Below the pieces are notes generated by a model. The model made no database searches, was not told where the DNA came from, and was given only the letters and a program-made list of their open reading frames with translations. A stretch of DNA of 62,554 nucleotides from Bacteroidota bacterium (GTDB taxonomy: Bacteria; Bacteroidota; Bacteroidia; 2-12-FULL-35-15), in NCBI GenBank assembly GCA_023251805.1, contig JAHEYB010000014.1:1-62554 (forward strand). The letters are read 5' to 3'. The translations under genes were made by a program, and so were the position numbers. Shown piece by piece: positions 17,739-26,928 of this stretch; position 1 is the stretch's first letter, and each line of letters opens with the position of its first letter.

Positions 17739-18238
17739 CAAATTTTGTTGACTTTGAATATTTTATTGAACTTATTTTTTTGAGAACCGATTCGAATAAA
17801 ATAGATTCCTGAACTCAATTTTTCTAAATTTAAAATGAAGCTACTTTTTAAGCTTGAATAATTGCTTGTAAAATCAATCGCTTCTTTCTTTCCAAAAATA
17901 TCATACACATCAATAACAACTCCATCGGCTTCTGTCAAATTAAGCTCGAGCGTAAGCTGACTTAAAACAGGATTAGGAAATGCTTTTGCTTCAACAAAAG
18001 GATTTTCAACTACGATTGTGATTAAAGAAAGATCGGGTTGAACAAAGCCTTGTGAAATCATAGATGATCCTGATGTATAAGTATCCGACATTAACTCTCC
18101 AATATTGGATTGCAATTGCAAACTGCCATTATTTCCATAATTTCCTCCTGTGCTAAAAAAAGTTGCTCTTTGCACATACTGAGAATAAGAAAAAGTGCAG
18201 TGTAAAAATAAAAAACTTATGAATAGGTATCTTAACAT
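17738..18238 (-). CDS. Small secreted protein with T9SS type A sorting domain
   Basis: 166 aa: a signal peptide (about 1-20), a short domain with the pattern FSTGGNYGNNGSLQLQSNIGE and ISQGFVQP, then a complete type A sorting domain from about residue 85 (AFPNPVLSQLTLEL, then VYDIFGK, LSSGIYFIRIG, NKIFKVNK). The sorting domain sends proteins through the outer-membrane T9SS translocon, where it is removed and the cargo is often attached to A-LPS or released. Here the cargo is only about 60 residues. The gene leads the operon of two S74 fiber proteins and overlaps the first. A role as an anchor or adaptor for the fibers is my inference. Confidence 0.85.
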   Translation of the reverse strand: MLRYLFISFLFLHCTFSYSQYVQRATFFSTGGNYGNNGSLQLQSNIGELMSDTYTSGSSMISQGFVQPDLSLITIVVENPFVEAKAFPNPVLSQLTLELNLTEADGVVIDVYDIFGKKEAIDFTSNYSSLKSSFILNLEKLSSGIYFIRIGSQKNKFNKIFKVNKI

Positions 18239-18400
18239 AGGTTTGGCAGGCTATTGAGTTTTGTAAATATACGAAATAAAACTGATTTTGACTCACAGGA
18301 AAGGTAAACATCCATATTTTGTAGGTGAAAAATGTGGTAAGAAAATCTAGGAGGTAAAAGTATTTTGTCTGCCTACAAATCAGAAAAATAAAATTCAGTT

Positions 18401-19420
18401 CTAAACTTTTTTTCGCAAAATATTTTTATTGACCAGATATTTAATCCAATACAAGAATTGGTTCCATTTGATGTTTCCAGAATAATAAAAATAGCTGATT
18501 ACAATTTTAAAGCCTCTATCGGGTAGTAAATAGAAAAATCTTGTCCAACGTTTATCTACTTGTCTTTTAAGCGCCTCTTTAGGAAAATATCCGTTTGCTT
18601 CATTTACCTGCACTATTTTATCCATCCATTTTCGGTAAGCTTTCACGTCTACAGAATCGGTAGTTTTAGTATTGTACTGCGTAGAAATATGCATCTCCAA
18701 TTCCTCTTCTGTAGGAACTATACCAAAACTTTCAATAACCCAACGATACATTTTTTTTCTTCTTTCCATCAACGTATCATCATGACCGGTGGTAATACTA
18801 TTGGCCACTACCCTATACCTATAAAGCACCTCCTGTGTAGTAGCAAAATTTGTCACATCTTTAAGTCTATACCACAAATCATAATCTTCAATATGCAAAT
18901 GCACATCCCTAAAATACATTTTATGTTCTTTTAGAACTGACATTCTTAAAATGCAAGGAGCATGTGCAATGCTTGAACCAAATAAAAAAGTAGCTTTTAT
19001 ATCGTCATTGTTTTCAGGATATTTCCAAATATCTACTTCCCTTTCAAACCTCTCAAGTGCAGAACTATAAACTCCTACATCTGAATTTTTTTCCATAAAA
19101 GAAATCAACTTCTCAAACCTGCCTGGCACCGAAATATCATCGGCATCCATTCTTATCATATATTTTGTTTCAATTAAATCGATGCCAACATTTAATGCTC
19201 CTGAAAGACCCAAGTTCTTCTGATTCTTAACATATCTTATTCTTGCATCCGTATAACTTAGTATTATCTCCTCACTATTATCTTTTGAACAATCATTCAC
19301 AATCAAAAATTCATACTCTTCAAAAGATTGACTCAACACGCTATCCATCGCTTCTTTCAAATACTTCTCAGCATTATAAACCGGCATTAATACTGTAGCC
19401 AATGGTTTTTGTTTTTCCAT
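18401..19420 (-). CDS. Glycosyltransferase family 2 protein
   Basis: 339 aa. A GT-A fold enzyme with ATVLMPVYNAEKYL at the start, LIVNDCSKDNS (nucleotide-binding Asp), and IRMDADDIS near residue 105 as the DxD metal/nucleotide motif, followed by a HAPCILR acceptor segment and IEDYDLWYR. The C-terminal ~100 residues contain a WxxKI block and a basic, aromatic stretch that may dock to the membrane. It resembles the GT2 at 59185 along its whole length, including the TEEELEMH-like C-terminal segment, so the two probably come from one family. It lies 174 bases downstream of the ABC ATPase, so it may be the end of the export operon or separately transcribed. Confidence 0.9.
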   Translation of the reverse strand: MEKQKPLATVLMPVYNAEKYLKEAMDSVLSQSFEEYEFLIVNDCSKDNSEEIILSYTDARIRYVKNQKNLGLSGALNVGIDLIETKYMIRMDADDISVPGRFEKLISFMEKNSDVGVYSSALERFEREVDIWKYPENNDDIKATFLFGSSIAHAPCILRMSVLKEHKMYFRDVHLHIEDYDLWYRLKDVTNFATTQEVLYRYRVVANSITTGHDDTLMERRKKMYRWVIESFGIVPTEEELEMHISTQYNTKTTDSVDVKAYRKWMDKIVQVNEANGYFPKEALKRQVDKRWTRFFYLLPDRGFKIVISYFYYSGNIKWNQFLYWIKYLVNKNILRKKV

Positions 19421-19593
19421 TTTTTTTTATTTTTTTTGCTATTCTTTTAATTCAAAATTACTCAAAATAATTTTCAACCCAATAAAATACTTTTGTGGGA
19501 TTTAGTGATATACAAAAAAATAATGGTGGCGAATCAAATGCGAAATCATCACAGGGAAAGAAAAATGTAATTAAATGTTGTAGAAAAACATTT

Positions 19594-20862
19594 TTATAAC
19601 TGTTTCCATGCGGGAGTTAAATAAACCGAACCTCCCGACTTCAACAACCTTCTTTTCACTAAAGAAGAACCTTCTAATATATTAAATTCCGCACAAAACA
19701 ATAAGTGGTCATGGGCCTCCTGGCTATCTGTACTGGCTATCCAAAAACCTAATTTGTATGTTTCGGGATATAAATGCAGATTTTTAAAAAGAATAGAAAA
19801 TTCCATTTCTCCTTCCACTTTTTCAATAACAAAATCAGAATCAATGTTTTCAATATTCGAAAGAACCAATTCATCGTATCTATAGATATGAATTGCAATA
19901 CTAATGTTTCGCATAGGTTTAAAAGCTTTAACTTTTAATCTTAGCTCCATATCATCCCCAATAACAAAATTATTGCTTAACGTATTATTATTATAAATCT
20001 CCAATCCAACAAAGCGCATCAAGCCTGTTCCCTTTCTATCTTTTAGCTCACTTAAATTATATTTTGGGCCGGTAGTCTCAATAGAATTACTTAAATAACT
20101 TTTAATTGCGTTTTGAATATCTCCATCATAACTCACCATACCATCTTTTAGTAAAAGGCCTCTAGTACATAATTGCGTTAGCGATTGCATATTATGGCTC
20201 ACAAATAAAATTGTTCTGCCTTGTTTGCTCACTTCATTCATTTTGCCCATACATTTGTTTTGAAAAGCAACATCTCCTACAGCTAACACTTCATCTACCA
20301 CTAAGATTTCCGGTTCTAAATGTGCTGCAACTGAGAAAGCAAGACGCACATACATGCCCGATGAATACCTTTTAACCGGTGTATCGATAAATTTCTCCAC
20401 TCCCGAAAAATCAACAATTTCATCAAATTTATTTTTTATTTCCGAGCGCTTCATTCCGAGAATAGCACCATTCAAAAATATATTTTCTCTCCCGGTAAGC
20501 TCAGGGTGAAATCCTGTTCCTACCTCCAAAAGGCTTGCAATTCGTCCTTTTACTTTAAAACTTCCTTCTGTTGGTTTTGTAACTCTTGAAAGAATTTTCA
20601 ATAAAGTAGATTTCCCGGCTCCATTTTTTCCAATAATACCAAGCACTTCTCCTTCATGCACCTTAAATGAAATATCCGTTAGTGCTTGATGATGACTCAT
20701 TAGCTTTTTATTATCATCAACAAAATTTAATTTAGTATTTGGATTTTCTTTACCTCTAACTTTTGCCCACCAGGCATTGATATCACGCGATATTGTTCCA
20801 GTGCCAACTTCACCAAGACGGTAGGATTTACTAACATTTTCTACTTCAATTACTGTTTTCAT
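19594..20862 (-). CDS. Polysaccharide ABC transporter ATP-binding protein with Wzt-type C-terminal domain
   Basis: 422 aa. ATPase domain to about residue 255: Walker A GKNGAGKST (78-86), signature YSSGMYVRLAFS, Walker B LVVDEVLAVGD and switch SHN. The next ~150 residues form a beta-sandwich of the Wzt C-terminal kind, with FVIGDDMELRLKVKA, LYPETYKLGFWI and a closing SVYLTPAW. In O-antigen exporters this domain recognises the modified end of the finished glycan before export. The gene follows the permease by 17 bases and is part of the export operon. The extra domain implies a capped or otherwise marked polymer. The methyltransferases of the left cluster could supply such a mark, which is inference. 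Confidence 0.92.
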   Translation of the reverse strand: MKTVIEVENVSKSYRLGEVGTGTISRDINAWWAKVRGKENPNTKLNFVDDNKKLMSHHQALTDISFKVHEGEVLGIIGKNGAGKSTLLKILSRVTKPTEGSFKVKGRIASLLEVGTGFHPELTGRENIFLNGAILGMKRSEIKNKFDEIVDFSGVEKFIDTPVKRYSSGMYVRLAFSVAAHLEPEILVVDEVLAVGDVAFQNKCMGKMNEVSKQGRTILFVSHNMQSLTQLCTRGLLLKDGMVSYDGDIQNAIKSYLSNSIETTGPKYNLSELKDRKGTGLMRFVGLEIYNNNTLSNNFVIGDDMELRLKVKAFKPMRNISIAIHIYRYDELVLSNIENIDSDFVIEKVEGEMEFSILFKNLHLYPETYKLGFWIASTDSQEAHDHLLFCAEFNILEGSSLVKRRLLKSGGSVYLTPAWKQL

Positions 20863-20879
20863 TTACTATATGCTACATT

Positions 20880-21728
20880 TTACACCGTATCCATAAACGA
20901 TTTTTCAACCTTGTTGAATAGTATTATTCCAATTACTAATACTACAATCATAAACACAAAACTATAAGCTAAATAATACCAGCTGAACTGGCCCACACCG
21001 GTAAAGGAATAACGAAATGTTTCTATAATAGAAGCTAAAGGATTTGCTAATATTATGGTTTTTTGCTTGGGAGACAGTGTAGATAATGGATAAATTATTG
21101 GTGTGGCAAACATTAAAAGTTGAACACCAAAAGCAATCAAAAATCGCAAATCTCGGTACTTAGTTGTTAAAGAAGAAATAATAATTCCCATACCAAGTCC
21201 AATCCCAGCCATTATTAAAATTAAAATTGGAAGAAGAAACACAAAACGATTTGGGTGAATAGTAGGATTGGTATAACAATAATATGAAAGAAAAGATAAG
21301 AAAAACAGTAACTGAATAATGAAGGCAATAAGATTACTGATGATAATCGACAAAGGAACCGTTAATCGAGGAAAATATACTTTTCCAAAAATATGCGCAT
21401 TAGAAATAAACGTGTTTGATGTTTTATTAATACATTCGGAAAAATAATTCCACATGGTTATTCCTGAGAGATAAAACAAAACAGCAGGAACTCCATCTGT
21501 AGATATTTTTGCAATGTTCCCAAATATTATCGTAAAAGTAATGGTAGTAAGTAGTGGCTGAATAATATACCACAAAGGGCCTAAAATAGTTTGCTTGTAT
21601 ACAGAAACAAAATCACGTTTAACAAAAAGAAGAATCAAATCTCGGTATTCCCATAAATCTTTCAAATGTAAATCAAGCCAATGGCTCTTAGGCTTAACTA
21701 TCAGTGTCCATTCTTCATCTTTTTCCAT
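20880..21728 (-). CDS. Polysaccharide ABC transporter permease (Wzm/TagG-like, ABC-2 family)
   Basis: 282 aa with six predicted membrane segments. The cytoplasmic N-terminus with LWEYRDLILLFVKRDFVSVYKQTILGPLWYIIQPL is the standard start of ABC-2 glycan permeases, and the later PIIYPLS and NPLASIIETFRYS segments are also diagnostic. It forms the inner-membrane channel with the Wzt-like ATPase. The gene lies 30 bases after the tyrosine kinase gene and 17 before the ATPase, giving a Wzc-Wzm-Wzt order. Length is normal. No outer-membrane exporter (Wza-like) gene is found in the window. Confidence 0.93.
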   Translation of the reverse strand: MEKDEEWTLIVKPKSHWLDLHLKDLWEYRDLILLFVKRDFVSVYKQTILGPLWYIIQPLLTTITFTIIFGNIAKISTDGVPAVLFYLSGITMWNYFSECINKTSNTFISNAHIFGKVYFPRLTVPLSIIISNLIAFIIQLLFFLSFLSYYCYTNPTIHPNRFVFLLPILILIMAGIGLGMGIIISSLTTKYRDLRFLIAFGVQLLMFATPIIYPLSTLSPKQKTIILANPLASIIETFRYSFTGVGQFSWYYLAYSFVFMIVVLVIGIILFNKVEKSFMDTV

Positions 21729-21758
21729 AATTTATTTTTCAAGTAATAAAATTAGTTT

Positions 21759-24146
21759 CTATTTCTTTTTACTTGAACCATATCCATAGCTATTTCCGTA
21801 TCCGTATCCATAACTATTTCCATAACCATAACCATAGCCATAACCATAATTATAATAATATCTGGAACGATTTCTTTTTACTCCATTTAAAATTAATCCA
21901 AAATTTTTCAATTTATTTGATTCCACTATTTCCTCTGCAATTTTCAAAATGTGTTTCTTCGCAAATTTTGCATTTAGAACAAATAATGAAACATCCACAT
22001 TTTTCATAATCACCAACGCATCTGTGATCAATCCAACCGGAGCAGTGTCCACAATTACATAATCATAATTAGAACGACCATAATCAAAAATTTCTTTCAA
22101 ATGTTTGCTCAATATAATTTCAGAAGCATTTGGAGGAGTGGGGCCAGATAACAAAACTGATAAATTTTCAATTTCGGTTGGTACAATTGATTCTTCAACT
22201 GTAGTCTTACCAATAAGGACAGTACTAACACCATTTAAAGAAGTAAGGTCAAATGCTTTTTGAACTTTCGGTTTGTGAAGATCTAGCTCAACTAACAATA
22301 CTTTTTTTCCGGCCTTAGCAATTATGGTTGCTAAATTAACCGAACAGAAAGTTTTTCCTTCACCCGGATTGTAAGAAGTAATTAAAATGACTTTCGAATT
22401 CGATTCACTCGACATATATTCCAAACTTGTTCGGATAGTACGAAAGCACTCTGTTATTGCCGACTTTGGATCTTTATCAACAATAATATAGTTATCTAAG
22501 GCATCGGCCGATAAAATAACTTCGCCTAATACAGGAAGTTTAGTTAATCTTTTTAACTCATTAATATTTTCTATTGTTGAAAACAATACTGTTCTTAAAA
22601 ACACAACCACTAAACTTAACACTAGTCCGATAACAATAAAATAATAGGAAATTTTTCTTTTGTTCGGACTAATTACACCTATGGAATGTGCTGTTTCAAT
22701 AACACTTGTTTGAGGAAGAATACCGGCACGAGCAATTAATGTGCTGGCTCTTTTCTCCAAAAGATATTCATACATTTTTTCATTAACATCCGCTTTTCTT
22801 TGGATAGTTAATAAATCACGTTGTGTTTTTGGGATAGTTTTAATAATTCTTACATAGTCGTCTATCTGTTTTTCAACATCACTTATTCTTTGTGTTAAAC
22901 CTCTTTTAGAATTAGTGATATAAATCAACATGTTTTTTTTCTGAAGCTCCATCGTTTGGTCCAACTCAGCAATATTTCTGTTCTGCTCTGTTGAATTAAA
23001 CAATATTCCCGTTCTACTCATTTGTTTTGTATACAACTCCCCAATTGCAATTTTTAAGTAATCATCTCCGGGTTCAATATAAAAAGAGGGGGGTAACAAT
23101 TTATCATCTTTGGTTCCATCTAATGCAAGTATATATTTTTCCAGGGCATCTAAAGATTGAATCCATAATTGCAATTGTCGTTTTTTTGCATCAAGATCAA
23201 TCATTTGATTAAAGTATTCTCCCTCTTCTTTGGGCAAATCTAAAATCGCTTTGTTTGATTTGTAGTCCTCCAAATCATCTTCTATTGATTTAAGAACTGA
23301 AGTAACCTCAGCAAGTTGCTTATCAATATTATTTAAGGTATTTTCATTAACTACATATTGGTTTTGAGCAGTGTAATCAATATAAACTTTTGACAATGTA
23401 TCAAGAATAGTTACAGCCCTAGACGATATTTCATCTTCAAGAGTTAGCTCTAAAACGGTTGTATTTTCTAAATTTTCAACTGAAAGTATATTGGTATATT
23501 TATCAACCAGATTATCAATGTTGTGAATTTTTACGAGGTAGTCTATTTCCTTTAGGTTGATTATTGTTTTGTCGTTGACATTGTCATTTTTTATGACTGT
23601 AATTATACCAAAATCCGAATCTATATTTTCAACATCAAAAAACAAGGTTTTTACAAGCTCTTCCTTCCCTTTTTTGTAGGAAATTTGAAACTGTTTATTA
23701 TTTAGAATTTTGAATTTAATATCTTTCTCATACATCCCTGAGCCTAATTGCTTTATTACAAATTCAAAAGGCATTGATTGGTAAACTTCAGTTGTTTTTA
23801 GTCTGCCAACAATAAAATAAGAGACGTCCAGTTTCAGTTTTGCTAGCGCTTTTTTAACAAGGTCATTCGATGTTAAAACTCTTATCTGATTTGTATTATC
23901 TTGATATGGTTGATAATATCCTAAGCCCCTGTTAATTTGAGTCTGATAATCATATGTTTCATCCGATTTTAAAAGGATTTGAGATTTTGCGGCATAAATG
24001 TTAGGAATCTTATAAGTATAAAAATAAGAAAGCACTATGGAAAGTACAACAAACGAAACAATTACATACCAGTTCTTAGCAAATATTCTTAAAAATCCTA
24101 TAAGATCTTCCAATTCAATAATATTGATCTTTTTGTTATCTGACAT
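21759..24146 (-). CDS. Wzc-type polysaccharide co-polymerase/tyrosine autokinase
   Basis: 795 aa. A Wzz-type domain starts after a first membrane helix (about 27-48). A long coiled-coil periplasmic part (about 250-480) has the PKTQRDLLTIQRKADVNEKMY motif seen before the second helix (about 495-518). The cytoplasmic BY-kinase domain has Walker A SYNPGEGKT near 585-593, Walker A' LLVELDLHKP and Walker B YVIVDTAPVG. Residues 759-795 are an almost pure Tyr-Gly tail with 13 tyrosines, the autophosphorylation cluster in an unusual regular form. These proteins set chain length and couple synthesis to outer-membrane export. It is the first gene of the export operon, with a candidate -7 box at 24169-24176. 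Confidence 0.93.
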   Translation of the reverse strand: MSDNKKINIIELEDLIGFLRIFAKNWYVIVSFVVLSIVLSYFYTYKIPNIYAAKSQILLKSDETYDYQTQINRGLGYYQPYQDNTNQIRVLTSNDLVKKALAKLKLDVSYFIVGRLKTTEVYQSMPFEFVIKQLGSGMYEKDIKFKILNNKQFQISYKKGKEELVKTLFFDVENIDSDFGIITVIKNDNVNDKTIINLKEIDYLVKIHNIDNLVDKYTNILSVENLENTTVLELTLEDEISSRAVTILDTLSKVYIDYTAQNQYVVNENTLNNIDKQLAEVTSVLKSIEDDLEDYKSNKAILDLPKEEGEYFNQMIDLDAKKRQLQLWIQSLDALEKYILALDGTKDDKLLPPSFYIEPGDDYLKIAIGELYTKQMSRTGILFNSTEQNRNIAELDQTMELQKKNMLIYITNSKRGLTQRISDVEKQIDDYVRIIKTIPKTQRDLLTIQRKADVNEKMYEYLLEKRASTLIARAGILPQTSVIETAHSIGVISPNKRKISYYFIVIGLVLSLVVVFLRTVLFSTIENINELKRLTKLPVLGEVILSADALDNYIIVDKDPKSAITECFRTIRTSLEYMSSESNSKVILITSYNPGEGKTFCSVNLATIIAKAGKKVLLVELDLHKPKVQKAFDLTSLNGVSTVLIGKTTVEESIVPTEIENLSVLLSGPTPPNASEIILSKHLKEIFDYGRSNYDYVIVDTAPVGLITDALVIMKNVDVSLFVLNAKFAKKHILKIAEEIVESNKLKNFGLILNGVKRNRSRYYYNYGYGYGYGYGNSYGYGYGNSYGYGSSKKK
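21777..21860 (-). repeat. In-frame Tyr-Gly codon repeat in kinase C-terminus
   Basis: A run of TAY-GGN codons encodes Tyr-Gly doublets broken by Asn-Ser. The 6-base unit is imperfectly repeated more than ten times, so replication slippage could change the number of phosphorylatable tyrosines without a frameshift. Confidence 0.8.
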
Positions 24147-24475
24147 AATTTTTCCTTTAATAGGTGCACAAATATAGAAATTAATATCGTAAACTTATTT
24201 TTCGCACATCAACTAAATCAATTTTAAATTTTTTAAATAGAAACTCATGATCCCAACTATTCCATAAAAAAATATAGAACCTTTTTATATTAAAATCCGT
24301 ACACTTAAAAAGTAAGATTTATAAAAATAACCAGAGGCAAACATATTGATTTTAGAGGTAAATGGAAACAAATTGCACATTTTAAAAGAATTTCTTACAT
24401 GAATAAAAAAAAGTGAACTTATTTTATACTCATTCAATTAAAAAAATTAACTTTACAACTTTAAATCATTTCGCC
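24147..24475. other. Divergent intergenic region (329 bases)
   Basis: Very AT-rich spacer between the leftward export operon and the rightward T9SS gene. It holds the minus-strand -7 box at 24169-24176. On the plus strand TAACTTTA at about 24447-24454 matches seven of eight -7 positions and is the best candidate for the T9SS/exosortase transcript. No gene, stable hairpin or repeat was seen. Confidence 0.5.
24169..24176 (-). promoter_or_regulatory. Candidate -7 box for the glycan export operon
   Basis: TATATTTG on the minus strand, a full TANNTTTG match, would start transcription about 16 bases before the kinase ATG at 24146. No TTG is seen at the -33 distance, so only half of the promoter is supported. 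Confidence 0.42.
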
Positions 24476-26902
24476 ATGAAAACACCTACAAAAAATCTAC
24501 TAGCACTTTTTATTCTTACAATAGGGCTTTCGTATAATGCGTATTGTATCAGTTACGTTTCTGCCGGTGCTGGACCTGCAGATTGGGGTGTTGCTGCCTC
24601 TTGGACTCCAGTTGGAATTCCCGGAACAGCCGATGACGTCACAATTTCTGCAGGACATACTATCCAAATTACAGCTTTGCAAAATTGCAATAATTTGACA
24701 GTTGATGGAACCCTTCAGTGGTTGGCGAATGTCAGCGTGATCATGAAAGGTAATTATATCCTTACAGGTAGCGAAAGCGGCTTAGGGACTTTGCAATTTA
24801 ATTCACCGGGAACAACGATAACTACCACAGGAACAACCTCCGCTTCTGTTTATTATTCAGTAAATAATAACAGAACCGTTTCAGCCACTTCCACCGTTAA
24901 TAAGACTAGCACTACTACAAAAATTGGAGCAGGAGTGACATTAATAAATCTTGGAACATATAGAATGGGAGCTTCCGCTACAAGTGCTGGCTCTGTTTTT
25001 ACAAATGGTGCAAATGCTATTTTAATTCTTAAATTTTCAGGATTTATGACTGGCAGAGTTTTTAATGCCAGCGCTGCCGGAAATTTGGTAAGAACACTTT
25101 ACAATACCGGAACTATTCCTGTTGCAGCGTTAGGTTATTATGATTTAAATTTAGCCGGCACTGCAACAGGAACTAAAACGTTATTGGCAAATACTACAGT
25201 TATAAATAATCTGACCATCAATGCTACCAATACTCTTAACTCTAACAATTTCGACTTTACAGTTGGGGGAAATTGGACCAACTCAGGGATATTTACGGCC
25301 AGTGCAGGAAAAACAGTAACTTTTAATGGTACTGCCGCACAATCAGTTTCAAATACTACCGGAACTACTACTTTTAAAGGACTTACAATTAATAATACTG
25401 CTGGAGTTACACTTACTACAGGAACGTATAATTTAGATGAAGTATTAACAGTAAGTAACGGAACCTTTAATACCGGAGGAAGACCATTTACAATGACTTC
25501 AACCGCTGCAGCTACCGCTCGTATTGCCCCTATAGCTGGAACAGGAGCAATTGCAGGAAATTTTACTATACAACGATTTATTACCGCTCGTGATACCACT
25601 TTTGCCGATTTCTCTTCTCCTGTTCAAAGCTCCACATTTGCTGATTGGGCTGCTGAATTACCTGCTATCAGTTATAATTCCTCTCCTCCTGCACAAGAAG
25701 CTTCTGCAGCTACGTATGATGAAAATGCTGATGTTTATGTTCCCATCACCTCATCTGGAACATCTTTAAATGCAGGACAAGGATATGAAATATTTTTGGC
25801 GGGGGACTTTGCTTATGCACCCTTGCCTAATACCACGATGACTACCATTGGAGTTCCAAATCAAGGCGATTTTGATCTTTCCAGCACAGTTTCAAACAAT
25901 GTGCAAGGCTGGAATTTGGTTGGTAACCCTTTTGCATCCAGTGTTTCCTGGTCTAGCATTTACACCGCTTCTGGTGCAGGTGCAAGCGGAATGTACGATT
26001 ATGTGGAAATGTATGATTATACTATTGAAGATTGGAATGGATACACCTCCGCTGACGCCATCGAAATGGGTTCTACCCAAGGTTTTTGGATATATGGATC
26101 TCCTGAAGGAGGAGGAGGGCCAATCACTCTTATAATTCCGGAATCCGCTAAAACCACATCTTCTAATAGCTCTATTAAATCTGCTATTAAACAATCTTAT
26201 TTTACTTTAAAAATGAGTAGCACTTTTTCTCCCAATGCTCACGTTTTCAAAGTTGCTGCTTCTGCTACTTCCTCTGACGGACTTGAGCTTAATGATATTC
26301 CCTTTAGAGCAAGTTTAAATAAAGCTACTCCTGAAATGTATTGTATGATTGACGGAAGAAAAATAAACATCAATAATTTCAATTCATCTAATAACAATTA
26401 CTCCATAACATTAAAAACAAAAGTGGCTTTATCAGGGAAGTATAAAATAGAACCATCTGGTTTTGATTTTATACCTGATTATACTTGCGTAACATTACAG
26501 GATAATTTAACAGGAACAATAGTTGACTTAAAAGATGGAAATGGATATTGCTTTACTATGAACGCAAATGACAATCCTGATAGATTCATTTTACATTTTA
26601 GCAAAGATGGCAACTGCAAAACAGTTACAGCTGCTTCAGTGGCTCCAAGCACTGATTTTGCTAATCAAGTTGAAATATTGCCTACCCAAAATGGAAATGT
26701 ATTAAACTTTAATTTGAGCGAAACTACAAGTACATCTGTTTCTGTTGTGAATGTTCTTGGCCAAACTATTGTGGAGGCAATTTCTCTTGAAGCAAATAAT
26801 CAGTCGATAAACATTAACCTTCCAGAAGGATATAGTGGATTATATATCATTAAGGTAGAATCTGCTAAAGGAAGCATAACAAAAAAGTTTATAAAAAAAT
26901 AA
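24476..26902 (+). CDS. Large T9SS-sorted surface protein with beta-helix-like repeats
   Basis: 808 aa from the ATG at 24476, which begins a good signal peptide (MKTPTKNLLALFILTIGLSYNAYC). A start at 24413 would add 21 residues ahead of it and is unlikely. The N-terminal part starts with the GxW..ASW....P...DDVTI pattern common in this class, then Thr/Asn/Gly-rich repeats likely to form a beta-helix up to ~350. From about residue 360 (NFTIQRFITARDTTFADF) to 715 is a domain shared closely with the protein at 27712. A type A sorting domain ends the protein (VVNVLGQTIVEA, GLYIIKVES, KKFIKK). It is exported through T9SS; ligand unknown. The exosortase substrate gene follows 26 bases later. Confidence 0.88.
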   Translation: MKTPTKNLLALFILTIGLSYNAYCISYVSAGAGPADWGVAASWTPVGIPGTADDVTISAGHTIQITALQNCNNLTVDGTLQWLANVSVIMKGNYILTGSESGLGTLQFNSPGTTITTTGTTSASVYYSVNNNRTVSATSTVNKTSTTTKIGAGVTLINLGTYRMGASATSAGSVFTNGANAILILKFSGFMTGRVFNASAAGNLVRTLYNTGTIPVAALGYYDLNLAGTATGTKTLLANTTVINNLTINATNTLNSNNFDFTVGGNWTNSGIFTASAGKTVTFNGTAAQSVSNTTGTTTFKGLTINNTAGVTLTTGTYNLDEVLTVSNGTFNTGGRPFTMTSTAAATARIAPIAGTGAIAGNFTIQRFITARDTTFADFSSPVQSSTFADWAAELPAISYNSSPPAQEASAATYDENADVYVPITSSGTSLNAGQGYEIFLAGDFAYAPLPNTTMTTIGVPNQGDFDLSSTVSNNVQGWNLVGNPFASSVSWSSIYTASGAGASGMYDYVEMYDYTIEDWNGYTSADAIEMGSTQGFWIYGSPEGGGGPITLIIPESAKTTSSNSSIKSAIKQSYFTLKMSSTFSPNAHVFKVAASATSSDGLELNDIPFRASLNKATPEMYCMIDGRKININNFNSSNNNYSITLKTKVALSGKYKIEPSGFDFIPDYTCVTLQDNLTGTIVDLKDGNGYCFTMNANDNPDRFILHFSKDGNCKTVTAASVAPSTDFANQVEILPTQNGNVLNFNLSETTSTSVSVVNVLGQTIVEAISLEANNQSININLPEGYSGLYIIKVESAKGSITKKFIKK

Positions 26903-26928
26903 ATTGTTCCATTAACTAACAAAAAAGT

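Noticed and set aside
24413-24475. 21-residue N-terminal extension of the T9SS protein
   Set aside because: The downstream ATG begins a standard signal peptide; the extension adds charged residues before it.
25138-25599. 153-codon minus-strand frame in the T9SS gene at 24476
   Set aside because: Same type of antisense artefact from Thr/Asn/Gly codon repeats.
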